A stretch of DNA of 9,163 bases from the NCBI GenBank assembly GCA_002311345.1, contig DCAA01000021.1:1537-10699 (forward strand). Reading direction: 5' to 3'. The notes beneath the pieces are model-generated. The model had not been told where the DNA came from. It made no database searches and was given only the letters and a program-made list of their open reading frames with translations. Position numbers and translations under genes: made by a program. How positions within the stretch are numbered: position 1 is the stretch's first letter; the number at the start of each line of letters is the position of its first letter. Positions 1 to 6,251 of the stretch are shown one piece after another. The DNA is from Planctomycetes bacterium UBA1146 (lineage in GTDB: Bacteria > Planctomycetota > UBA8108 > UBA1146).

Positions 1-1
1 A

Positions 2-637
2 TCACACATCGAAAACCAGGATTTCGAAGCGATCTGGCAGCTCGCCTTCGACCTGATCGCCGCAGGCCATTATGAAGAAGTGGATCGCCTCTATGAGCAG
101 TTCGCTGATGCCTTCAACGGGGGAACACTCGATTCGCCACTATGGAAAGCACCGGATTTCTACACCGGCAACCTGATGAGGGAGTACGCCGATAATGAAA
201 TCGCTGTGCTGTCATACATGGGGCATCTGGCGCAACTCGATGAACCGGGCGAACTGCTAGCGGATCTGCGCTTGGAACTCCTCGAGGGTGAAGCCGCTCC
301 GATGCTGCTTGGATTCCATGAAGGACGAAATCCTGAACTGGTGGCCGGCTGGTTGCCTTATTATCAAGATCGAATCGAGAACTGGTCGGGGACTTCATTT
401 CGTAACCGAGAGATCATCCTTGCGCTGGGTCATATTCCGGTCGAGGAATCGGCCTTGTTACTGATGGACATCCTGTCCTGGGCCGGATCTGCTCAGCGCC
501 TCGATGTAGTGCGCGCACTGGGCAGAAACGGGACCGCTCCCGCCATCGAGACGTTGATGACGATATCGAGAGAAGATCCAAACCCCACGTTGCGCAGAGC
601 AGCTACCGAGGCGCTTGAACTGTTGCCTCGGGGGTGA
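2..637 (+). CDS. HEAT-repeat-like protein, 3' part (5' end outside window)
   Basis: The frame is open from the first bases of the window. In-frame sequence before the GTG at 80 reads as ordinary protein (IENQDFEAIWQLAFDLIAAG), so the gene very likely begins upstream; 211 residues are visible. The last ~75 residues look like two or three alpha-helical HEAT or PBS-lyase-type repeats, each a helix pair with alternating Leu/Ala and a Gly-Arg turn (for example ILALGHIPVEESALLLMDIL, then VVRALGRNGTAPAIETLM, then PTLRRAATEALELL). Such repeats usually form protein-binding scaffolds; no catalytic motif is visible. The first ~110 residues are acidic and helical and I do not recognise them. No signal peptide can be judged because the start is missing. 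The TGA stop lies 3 nt from the stop of the convergent SCO gene. The repeat assignment is fairly safe; the function is unknown. Confidence 0.75.
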   Translation, partial: SHIENQDFEAIWQLAFDLIAAGHYEEVDRLYEQFADAFNGGTLDSPLWKAPDFYTGNLMREYADNEIAVLSYMGHLAQLDEPGELLADLRLELLEGEAAPMLLGFHEGRNPELVAGWLPYYQDRIENWSGTSFRNREIILALGHIPVEESALLLMDILSWAGSAQRLDVVRALGRNGTAPAIETLMTISREDPNPTLRRAATEALELLPRG

Positions 638-640
638 AGA

Positions 641-1330
641 TCATCGCGGCTGCATCCTCGGGTTCCCAACGATGCGAATCATCGCATCGGCGACCAGGTT
701 TGCCTCCATCAGCGCCGGGACTGCCGCCCACCAGTTGGTCATGTCATTGCCAAAGGTGACGATCCCGGCGTGTTCCGTCTTGTCCGCATCAATTTCTGGA
801 TCGAGATCGTAGACCCCCAGCACCCAGCGCAGCGTTTCGATCTCGTCGAAGTCGCCGGTCAGATGCAACCATCCGGTCCAATTCGGGTCACCATAACTTC
901 GATATTCTCGAAGAGCGCTGGGCGTATCTGTTTCTGGATCGATGGAGATGGAGAGAAACAGGATATCCTTGCCCACCCGATCACCAAACATTTCATGAAC
1001 CTTCACGAGGTTCTCGGTGACCCCTGGTCATATTCCGCTACAGGTTGTGTAGAAAAACTGGATGACAACGATGCGGTCCTTGACCAGGTCGCTGTAAAAG
1101 TGATGTTTACGCCCGAGGTGATCGGTGAGAACAGTATCTGGGAACTTATCTGAATAGCGACCGCGCGGCACTGAATGTGGTATTGCGCGCGCGCGTTTGT
1201 CGATGAAAGGGATCTCTTCAGACGCAACCTCGAGATGATCACCATAGAAAGATGAGGGATTCTCACCTTTCTGGGGCAGCGCGCAGCCGCACAAATTCAG
1301 GAGCAGAACAATACAAACAAGTACTCGCAC
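641..1330 (-). CDS. SCO/SenC-family copper chaperone lipoprotein, putative selenoprotein (CxxxU)
   Basis: SCO proteins are thioredoxin-fold copper chaperones and thiol reductases on the outer face of the membrane; they bind copper through CxxxC and a distal His. The frame carries one internal TGA (1028-1030, codon 101) exactly at the second motif cysteine: C97-S-G-I-U101-P. Family sequence continues on both sides: an FFYTTC strand before it, then ENLVKVHEMFGD, SISIDPETDTP, WLHLTGDF and KTEHAGIVTFGN, where H187 matches the third copper ligand. A SECIS-like hairpin follows at 997-1013. Decoding the TGA as Sec gives 229 residues, normal for the family. The GTG start at 1328-1330 gives MR, a short hydrophobic stretch and an LCGC lipobox (Cys16), hence a lipoprotein. 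It begins 1 nt after the multicopper oxidase stop, so it is probably translationally coupled. Alternatives: a nonsense mutation or a sequencing error, both made unlikely by the position, the hairpin and the second such gene at 3611-4177. Confidence 0.85.
997..1013 (-). promoter_or_regulatory. Putative bacterial SECIS hairpin in the SCO gene
   Basis: On the minus-strand mRNA the sequence folds as GAACCU-CGUGA-AGGUUC: a perfect 6-bp stem with a 5-nt loop. Twenty nucleotides separate the UGA (1028-1030) from the loop (1003-1007), and the second loop base is G. This meets the usual bacterial SECIS description: a short stem, a small apical loop with G among its first two bases, and about 16-37 nt from the UGA. 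The hairpin lies inside the coding sequence (residues ENLVKVH), as expected in bacteria, where SelB binds immediately downstream of the UGA. The loop is identical to that of the hairpin at 3902-3920. Confidence 0.75.
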
Positions 1331-1331
1331 A

Positions 1332-3407
1332 CTAGCGCCGATCTTCTTGCTCCTCGGGAATCGGGTCGTCGGTGGAGGTCTGGTTTCCTTCCGGATCCCA
1401 GTCTCCTCCATCCACCTCGCAGACATCGTCGTGGAAGTCTCCTGGAAATCCGACCCCTTCGTCCTCGAGTTGAGGCACATCACCTGGACCAACAACTTCG
1501 CCACTGGTCAATACTTGTTCGTGATCGAACAGCAGGTGATGGGGGTCAATGCAACCGGTCGGCATCCCCGACTGTTCGGCATTTTCGGCATTCCAGGCAT
1601 GGTTCCGAATGCCATCATTCATGCTCTCTTCTCCTGCTTCTCGTGGATCGAAGGTGAGCATCATCCTCATATCTTCATGTTCGATGATGTGGCAGTGGCA
1701 GACAAATGGTCCCTTGAAGGTGCGGAATTTGATGAAAATCTCCGCCTCGTCTCCCCCTTCCAGATTCACCAGATCGGTATTCCAACGATACCAAACGGGG
1801 AAATCGGGGTCGTCCTTCGTCATGCCGTTAAAAACCTGAACCTGTTGGGCCTCGAGATGGACGTGGATGGGATGCCACCATCCTCCCCCGCCATTCTTGA
1901 TAATCCACCGCTCAGCACTGTTCAGCAGGTTGGTGGCATCAGTACGGCGCGGGCTGAAGTACTTCTGATTCACCTGCCATGCACCGTTTCGGCGATGGAA
2001 CTCGAATAGGCGAGTCACCACCACTTCATCTTCTGTAATCGGGGTGAATTCGCGAACTGGATCTCCGGCACTTATCGAGTAGACGCCGTTCTCGACACCT
2101 TCGATCTCCTGGGGGCCGGGTGGATCGCCACCGAGTATGCGGAACTGCAGCCAGGGGGTGTGCTCCTTCTTGGGGCGAATCCCTTTCGGTTTGCGACCAT
2201 CGGTCTGATGCATGATGTTCTGTAGATAATAGTTATCGACATCTTCCGGCAACTGGCTGAAATCGATGATCATGTCGAAACGTTCTCCGGGACAGATGGT
2301 AAAACTGTCCATCTCGGTCGCTTCAGCGATCTCCCAGGTGTCCTTGCCGATCATCAGGAACGGCATGCCGTCTCTCTGGCGCCTTCCCGTCTTACTGTTG
2401 AGTCGCATGTGTAAATAGCGCGCATTACAGGCATTGAGAAACCGGAAGCGATACTTGCGCCGATACACTTCCAGATAAGGCTGGACGCGTCCGTTGACAG
2501 TTGTGACATCGCCGATGTGACCGTTGTGATCGAGAAGGTCGTACTGCAGGGTTCCATCACTATTGAACCGAAAATCTTTCAGTGCCACCACGTGATCGAA
2601 ATCGCCGTAGAGCTTCGGGAGAATACCATCCTCCTGGTGTTTCTGTTCGAGATCGTCTTCACTGAGGAAGAAACCCGCCAATCCGCGATTGACATTGAAG
2701 CCGGTCACGTCCATGGCGTGATCGTGGTACCACATCGTTGTGGGCAGATGGCCCACTTCAAACGGTCCCGCTTCTGCCGCTGTTGCCGGAAATGGTACAG
2801 ATGGCTCGACATTGAGACGCGGTCCGATGTTCGGGTAGTAGTAATCTCGGGTTTTTTCCTGTAGAGCGTAGAAATCCGGATGTCCGTCAGAGTGCGCCGG
2901 GCCGTGGTCGCCGTGCAGATGGATCGAGGTCTCTACCGAGGTCTTATTGGTGTAGCGAACCACCCACGGCTCTCCCTGGCGAGCAACAAATGTGGGTCCA
3001 GGAAAACTAGGGGGTGTTTCAGAAGGGGTGCCCGCCTTGCCTCGATAAGCAAAGACAGGGGTATCGACACCAGGGAAGAACTGCCAGGCACCTTCCACCG
3101 CCTCCAACTCCAGGTATTTCTCGGGAAACCGATCCCAGTCCTCCAGATGGGCTGGATGGTCAGGGTAATACTCCGGAGCAATGCCGTGATACACCGCCTC
3201 GGAGCCCACCTTGGCGTCATCGCTGCCAGCGGCCGGAGTGAGAGTATCTGTCTTGCCGATTACCGGTGGTTTGAAAAACGGCTGGGTAAAGCGCCGATAG
3301 CCAAACATGCCGGCTTGTGCACGCTTATTGCCAAGAAAAGGACTCGCCGCACCCATGGCTCCTGCTGCGAGTGCGCCGCGAAGAAGTTCACGTCTATTGA
3401 TAGTCAT
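1332..3407 (-). CDS. Tat-exported multicopper oxidase (CotA/bilirubin oxidase-like)
   Basis: This 691-residue protein oxidises a substrate at a type 1 copper and reduces O2 to water at a trinuclear copper centre. All four copper motifs are intact: HLHGDH (H163, H165), WYHDH (H228, H230), HPIHVH (H512, H515, H517) and HCHIIEHEDMRM (H571, C572, H573, H577, likely axial M582). The ATG at 3405-3407 is preferred over the upstream ATG at 3503 because it begins a twin-arginine signal (NRRELLRG plus an Ala/Gly-rich stretch) and follows a GGGG-type ribosome site. The upstream start would also place the -10 box and operator inside the gene. The protein therefore folds in the cytoplasm and acts outside it. 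After the last copper motif a tail of roughly 100 residues runs on, rich in Asp/Glu with a few Cys and His, which I do not recognise. The SCO gene follows after 1 nt. The substrate (phenolics, metal ions, bilirubin-like) cannot be told from sequence. Confidence 0.93.
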   Translation of the reverse strand: MTINRRELLRGALAAGAMGAASPFLGNKRAQAGMFGYRRFTQPFFKPPVIGKTDTLTPAAGSDDAKVGSEAVYHGIAPEYYPDHPAHLEDWDRFPEKYLELEAVEGAWQFFPGVDTPVFAYRGKAGTPSETPPSFPGPTFVARQGEPWVVRYTNKTSVETSIHLHGDHGPAHSDGHPDFYALQEKTRDYYYPNIGPRLNVEPSVPFPATAAEAGPFEVGHLPTTMWYHDHAMDVTGFNVNRGLAGFFLSEDDLEQKHQEDGILPKLYGDFDHVVALKDFRFNSDGTLQYDLLDHNGHIGDVTTVNGRVQPYLEVYRRKYRFRFLNACNARYLHMRLNSKTGRRQRDGMPFLMIGKDTWEIAEATEMDSFTICPGERFDMIIDFSQLPEDVDNYYLQNIMHQTDGRKPKGIRPKKEHTPWLQFRILGGDPPGPQEIEGVENGVYSISAGDPVREFTPITEDEVVVTRLFEFHRRNGAWQVNQKYFSPRRTDATNLLNSAERWIIKNGGGGWWHPIHVHLEAQQVQVFNGMTKDDPDFPVWYRWNTDLVNLEGGDEAEIFIKFRTFKGPFVCHCHIIEHEDMRMMLTFDPREAGEESMNDGIRNHAWNAENAEQSGMPTGCIDPHHLLFDHEQVLTSGEVVGPGDVPQLEDEGVGFPGDFHDDVCEVDGGDWDPEGNQTSTDDPIPEEQEDRR

Positions 3408-3441
3408 GTAACCCCACAATGATCTTCGATAATGAATGACT

Positions 3442-3469
3442 GCCAGATGTAATACATCTGGCGAGTATA
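3442..3469 (-). promoter_or_regulatory. Promoter -10 box with overlapping 21-bp palindromic operator
   Basis: Upstream of the multicopper oxidase, 3442-3462 is a perfect inverted repeat: 10-bp arms (GCCAGATGTA and its reverse complement) around one central A. Directly upstream on the minus strand, at 3464-3469, is TATACT, a near-consensus -10 box. A start site 6-8 nt further on would fall inside the palindrome. This is the layout of a dimeric repressor that blocks initiation. No good -35 lies at 17 nt; the best match, TTCAAG, is 20 nt upstream. The mRNA leader would be about 50 nt. The regulator is unidentified; a copper- or redox-responsive repressor would suit the genes, but that is inference. 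Confidence 0.6.
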
Positions 3470-3575
3470 GAGCCGACAGCGTCGATAGGCTTGAACGAAA
3501 CAATCCTGAACGAGCATCGAGAATACCAAGTCAGGAAAGACAATGAGAATCGATACTCTCAGTGCGAATGACGCG

Positions 3576-3599
3576 AAATAAATATCGTCGCTCAACGAT
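3576..3599 (-). terminator. Weak hairpin and AU-rich run after the Sec-peroxiredoxin gene
   Basis: Twelve nucleotides past the TAA stop at 3611-3613, the minus-strand RNA can form a 5-bp hairpin (AUCGU, 6-nt loop, ACGAU) followed by AUUUAUUU. It is a poor intrinsic terminator but the best candidate for ending the four-gene operon. A second short inverted repeat (TGAGA...TCTCA, 3544-3561) lies further on, before a T-rich stretch. The rest of the intergenic stretch 3408-3610 holds the promoter and operator of the oxidase operon. Confidence 0.35.
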
Positions 3600-3610
3600 C
3601 TTTCGATATG

Positions 3611-4177
3611 TTACTTCATCGGAAACTTCTGTTGCTCGAGTATCGATATCACTGCTGCGCCGTGGGTCGAGACAGCGACCTTCTTGTCGATCGCGCGCAA
3701 TTTTCCCTCGGGCCCAAAATAGAAGGTGTGTCGTTTCGATAAACCAAAAAGACGATCGACTCCGAAAATACGGGAAGCCTTGCGGTCTGGATCGGCCAAT
3801 ACAGGGAACGGCATTTCCAGTTTTTCCGCAAATTTCTGGCTCTTGTCGATGGAGTCACAGGAGATTACAAATACCTTGACTCGAAACTTGTTCATCACAT
3901 CGGCGCTGTCACGCAGCGCCTTGCATTCGGCAGTTCAGCCGGGGGTACCGGTCTTTGGAATCCAGGCGACGACAAGTCCGTCTCCTTGTGCAATTATTTT
4001 TCTGAAGGAATGCTCCTGCCCATCGGAGCCGGTCAGCGTCAGATCCGGTACCAGATCACCCACCTTCAGGGGCCCGGCGCCGGAGGCTCCAGAAGAGAAA
4101 ATATTTGCCAAAATGCCGATGACAACAACTCCTCCCAGTACGATCAGGATTCGCGATGTTCGATTTTTGATCATCAT
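3611..4177 (-). CDS. Membrane-anchored peroxiredoxin-like protein, putative selenoprotein (TxxU)
   Basis: A thioredoxin-fold AhpC/TSA-type domain, expected to reduce peroxides with its active-site residue. An in-frame TGA (3935-3937, codon 81) sits exactly at the peroxidatic cysteine: P74-K-T-G-T78-P-G-U81-T-A-E-C85, matching the family motif PxxxTxxC. Homology is continuous across it: KVGDLVPDLTLTGSDG before, then ECKALRDSADVMNKF, ISCDSIDKSQKFAEKLEMPFPVLADPD and RHTFYFGPEGK after. R149 is the likely conserved Prx arginine. C85 gives a UxxxC pair and could be the resolving thiol. Read through, the protein has 188 residues, a usual length. A hydrophobic segment at about residues 10-28 implies a membrane anchor with the domain outside the cytoplasm. 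The start overlaps the previous gene's stop by 4 nt (ATGA), so the two are coupled; a second ATG follows at once, so the exact start is uncertain by one codon. A SECIS-like hairpin follows at 3902-3920. Confidence 0.88.
3902..3920 (-). promoter_or_regulatory. Putative bacterial SECIS hairpin in the peroxiredoxin gene
   Basis: The minus-strand mRNA folds as GGCGCUG-CGUGA-CAGCGCC: a perfect, GC-rich 7-bp stem with a 5-nt loop. The UGA (3935-3937) is separated from the loop (3909-3913) by 21 nt, and the second loop base is G, in line with the bacterial SECIS description. It encodes residues KALRDSA. The pentaloop is identical to that at 1003-1007, while the stems differ in sequence, which suggests that loop and geometry are what is conserved. 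Confidence 0.82.
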
Positions 4178-4632
4178 TCTGTGCCCTCGGAAATGCCCGG
4201 CTCGAGGCCGTTATCTATCTCAGAACCGTCTGGCCACAACAGCATGATACCGATGGCATGCACGATGGCACCGATCGAATACACCGGTTCATGCAAAAGG
4301 TAGGCACAAAGCGCCCACAGTAGGCCTGGCGCTTCGCAAACGGCAGCCAGAAACGTCATTCCTGCGATGAAAGCCTGCAGCCGTGCTTCTCCCGATCGTG
4401 ATTCGAGAACCCTGGAGAGGTAGTTCTTGCCGATGACCAGGAACACGAAGGAAATCGGGCTCAACACGAATGTGATGGTGGCCAGGTTTTCGAGACCATA
4501 ACCGAACGCCTCTGCTTCGGAGGAAAGAACAAAAGCCCCAACAAATCCGGCCAGAATGACAAAGAGGGCGCAACTGAACAGGACCAGCCGCACCACCAAC
4601 AATACGTTTTTGTTGCTGAGATCAGGATGCAT
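4174..4632 (-). CDS. Four-helix integral membrane protein of unknown function
   Basis: This 152-residue protein has four hydrophobic stretches, at about residues 10-36, 47-68, 86-104 and 107-132, joined by a loop with a basic segment (VIGKNYLSRVLESRSGEAR). No signal peptide, cysteine pair or known catalytic motif is visible and I do not recognise the family. The ATG at 4630-4632 overlaps the end of the NUDIX gene by 11 nt, and its TGA overlaps the peroxiredoxin start by 4 nt, so it is embedded in the operon and probably translated by coupling. Because it sits directly before a membrane-anchored redox protein, it may assist or partner with it; that rests on position alone. Confidence 0.8.
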   Translation of the reverse strand: MHPDLSNKNVLLVVRLVLFSCALFVILAGFVGAFVLSSEAEAFGYGLENLATITFVLSPISFVFLVIGKNYLSRVLESRSGEARLQAFIAGMTFLAAVCEAPGLLWALCAYLLHEPVYSIGAIVHAIGIMLLWPDGSEIDNGLEPGISEGTE

Positions 4633-5227
4633 GGCCGCCCTCGTCGTTCAGTGCCAGCCGTACCAGGCGAACAACTGAATCATCGGTATCGATCTGGTCC
4701 AACTCCTCGAGAGCATACCAAGAAAGCGCGGTAGATTCTTTGCTGGCGCGAGGGACACAATCCTCGGGTGCCACCACCTCGAACCTGACATCTAGATGGA
4801 GGTGCTGCGGCTCGGTTCCCAGTCGAGGGATCACGTGAACATCGAGATCGATGATTTCAGGATCGATGACCAGATCCGGAATCCCTGACTCTTCCACAGC
4901 CTCGCGCCAGGCAACATGGGGAAAGTTCCCGTCCCCATCACAATGGCCGCCGAGCTGAAGCCAGCGGCCAAGTTTTGCGTGCCGATGAAGCAACACCCTG
5001 GAGCGCGAGTGATCGACAATGATGGAAGAAGCCGTAAGGTGCCCGGTGATGCATGTTCGACACAGCGCATCGGGATGTTCAGCGCAGAAAGCAAGGATCC
5101 GGCTTCTTTCCTGGTGCTGACATTCATCACGGGAGTGGTAATTCTCGAGTAGTTTTATCGCGTGGGAAAGTTCGCGAATCTCAACCAGGGATGGATGGCC
5201 TGGCGACCAGCAGCGGATGCTCTCCAC
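4622..5227 (-). CDS. NUDIX hydrolase
   Basis: NUDIX enzymes hydrolyse nucleoside diphosphates linked to another group. The box is at residues 94-116: GHCDGD-G-(7)-REAVEESGI. It carries the REUxEExGU helix with metal-binding E109, E112 and E113. The Glu normally found six residues after the first Gly is Gly here (G100). The GGHxDGD form occurs in a recognisable NUDIX subgroup, so I take it as a family trait rather than inactivation. About 60 residues precede the domain, with a small Cys/His-containing stretch (FCAEHPDALCRTC) that could bind a metal. The GTG start at 5225-5227 is supported by GGGAGG 5 nt upstream (5233-5238), and begins 16 nt after the proline dehydrogenase stop. No signal peptide is seen, so it is cytoplasmic. 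The substrate is unknown. Confidence 0.88.
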   Translation of the reverse strand: MESIRCWSPGHPSLVEIRELSHAIKLLENYHSRDECQHQERSRILAFCAEHPDALCRTCITGHLTASSIIVDHSRSRVLLHRHAKLGRWLQLGGHCDGDGNFPHVAWREAVEESGIPDLVIDPEIIDLDVHVIPRLGTEPQHLHLDVRFEVVAPEDCVPRASKESTALSWYALEELDQIDTDDSVVRLVRLALNDEGGHAS

Positions 5228-5243
5228 AACGCCCTCCCGTTTT

Positions 5244-6140
5244 CTAGAACGGAAACAAGTTCCTCACCACATGCCCGGCAATCTGTGGATTCTCTCGCAG
5301 TCGCCGCCTTGAATATGCATACCATTCCTTGCCAAAGGGAACATAGACGCGCAAAGGATGGCCATCGGCCACCAACTGATCTCGCATCTTTTCTGCCACA
5401 CCGAGCAACATCTGGAACTCGTATCGGTCCTTTCCCACATCCAGATCTCGCAGTGCGATCAAAGCAGCCTCGACAAGTTCCGGATCGTGCGTGGCAATCC
5501 CCACCCTGGTAGCCCCGCCCTCCAGAAGTCGCTGTACGGTTTCTTTGAACGACTCCTGAACTTCCTTGAAGTCCTGATAGGCAAGTGATTCCGGCTCGAT
5601 GTATATCCCCTTGCAGACGCGAAGATTCGTATCGCCCTCTTCGAGAAGATCACGGACTTCATTCACTGTGCTGCGCAGATGTGCTTGCACCGCAACACCG
5701 ATACGGTCGGTATCGAGGCGCAACTTGCGATACAGATCAAGAGTGAGGCGAGTAACACTGGCATCTTCCATATCGATTCGAACGAAAGAATCGTGGAGCT
5801 CAGCTGTCTGTGTGAGTCGTCTGACAATCGATTCGCACAGGGAGACATCAAAACGAAGGCCAAGCATCGAGAGTTTCACGGAAATATTGGCATCGAGGTC
5901 GTGTTCGTTAATTTTCCGGATGGCCTCCTGGTAGATCTTTTCGCCATCCAGCGCCTGCTCTTCGGTCGTGGTGTCTTCTCCCAGCACATCCAGTGTCGCG
6001 CTCATCCGGGAAGAGTTGAGGTTTTTTACGCAATCGAGCGCTTCTTCCAGGGTCGTACCCGCAATGTACCTGCGCGACACCCTCCACACGATTGAACGCG
6101 GGACTAGCGGGAGGAGTGCGACGATGGCTCGGTTGATCAC
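5244..6140 (-). CDS. Proline dehydrogenase, monofunctional
   Basis: The enzyme oxidises L-proline to pyrroline-5-carboxylate with FAD and passes the electrons to quinone; it is the first step of proline breakdown and usually sits at the inner membrane face. At 298 residues it is a stand-alone PRODH barrel, not a PutA fusion. Family motifs run in order: ISVKLSMLG (86-94), VRIDMED (120-126), VQAHLRST (151-158), LRVCKGIY (173-180), GIATHD (214-219), EFQMLLG (241-247) and the substrate-binding C-terminal WYAYSRRRLREN with R279/R280. The first ~20 residues are hydrophobic with basic residues and may touch the membrane. The GTG start at 6138-6140 follows an AAAGGG-type ribosome site. It is the first gene of a four-gene run. 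No pyrroline-5-carboxylate dehydrogenase is in the window, so that step must be encoded elsewhere. Confidence 0.93.
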   Translation of the reverse strand: MINRAIVALLPLVPRSIVWRVSRRYIAGTTLEEALDCVKNLNSSRMSATLDVLGEDTTTEEQALDGEKIYQEAIRKINEHDLDANISVKLSMLGLRFDVSLCESIVRRLTQTAELHDSFVRIDMEDASVTRLTLDLYRKLRLDTDRIGVAVQAHLRSTVNEVRDLLEEGDTNLRVCKGIYIEPESLAYQDFKEVQESFKETVQRLLEGGATRVGIATHDPELVEAALIALRDLDVGKDRYEFQMLLGVAEKMRDQLVADGHPLRVYVPFGKEWYAYSRRRLRENPQIAGHVVRNLFPF

Positions 6141-6251
6141 GAATCCCTTTCAGCAACGCTGGCTAAAGAGGAGAGCATCCCCCTCCTGGACCCATTAGCA
6201 TACTGTGGCGAATCCCGCGGTGGGAGAGACACGAGTTGGAGCTATCGCCGG

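Noticed and set aside
635..637. TGA of the HEAT-repeat gene as a further Sec codon
   Set aside because: The downstream frame shows no family-like protein, no Cys-site motif and no loop of the CGUGA type at about 20 nt. It is a normal stop.
1186..1196. Alternating GC run (GCGCGCGCGC) as a Z-DNA or regulatory element
   Set aside because: It is short and explained by Arg-Ala codons (RARA) inside the SCO gene.
1150..1330. The two UGA genes as ordinary pseudogenes
   Set aside because: Each has a single interruption, at the exact functional Cys position, with no frameshift or other decay. Both carry matching hairpins, and both lie in otherwise intact operons.
1028..1504. A separate 158-residue protein ending at the TGA of the SCO motif, starting inside the oxidase gene
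   Set aside because: Its first ~58 residues are antisense-free overlap with the oxidase C-terminus in another frame and look non-coding. The lipoprotein signal begins at the GTG at 1330, and the remainder is the N-terminal part of the UGA-containing SCO gene.
1347..2009. Long plus-strand open frame of 220 codons opposite the oxidase gene
   Set aside because: It is antisense to a gene with full copper motifs, its translation matches no family, and long opposite-strand frames are common in GC-rich genes.
3442..3462. The 21-bp palindrome as an intrinsic terminator of the peroxiredoxin operon
   Set aside because: It has no usable loop (1 nt) and no T-run after it, and it abuts a -10 box for the downstream gene; an operator fits better.
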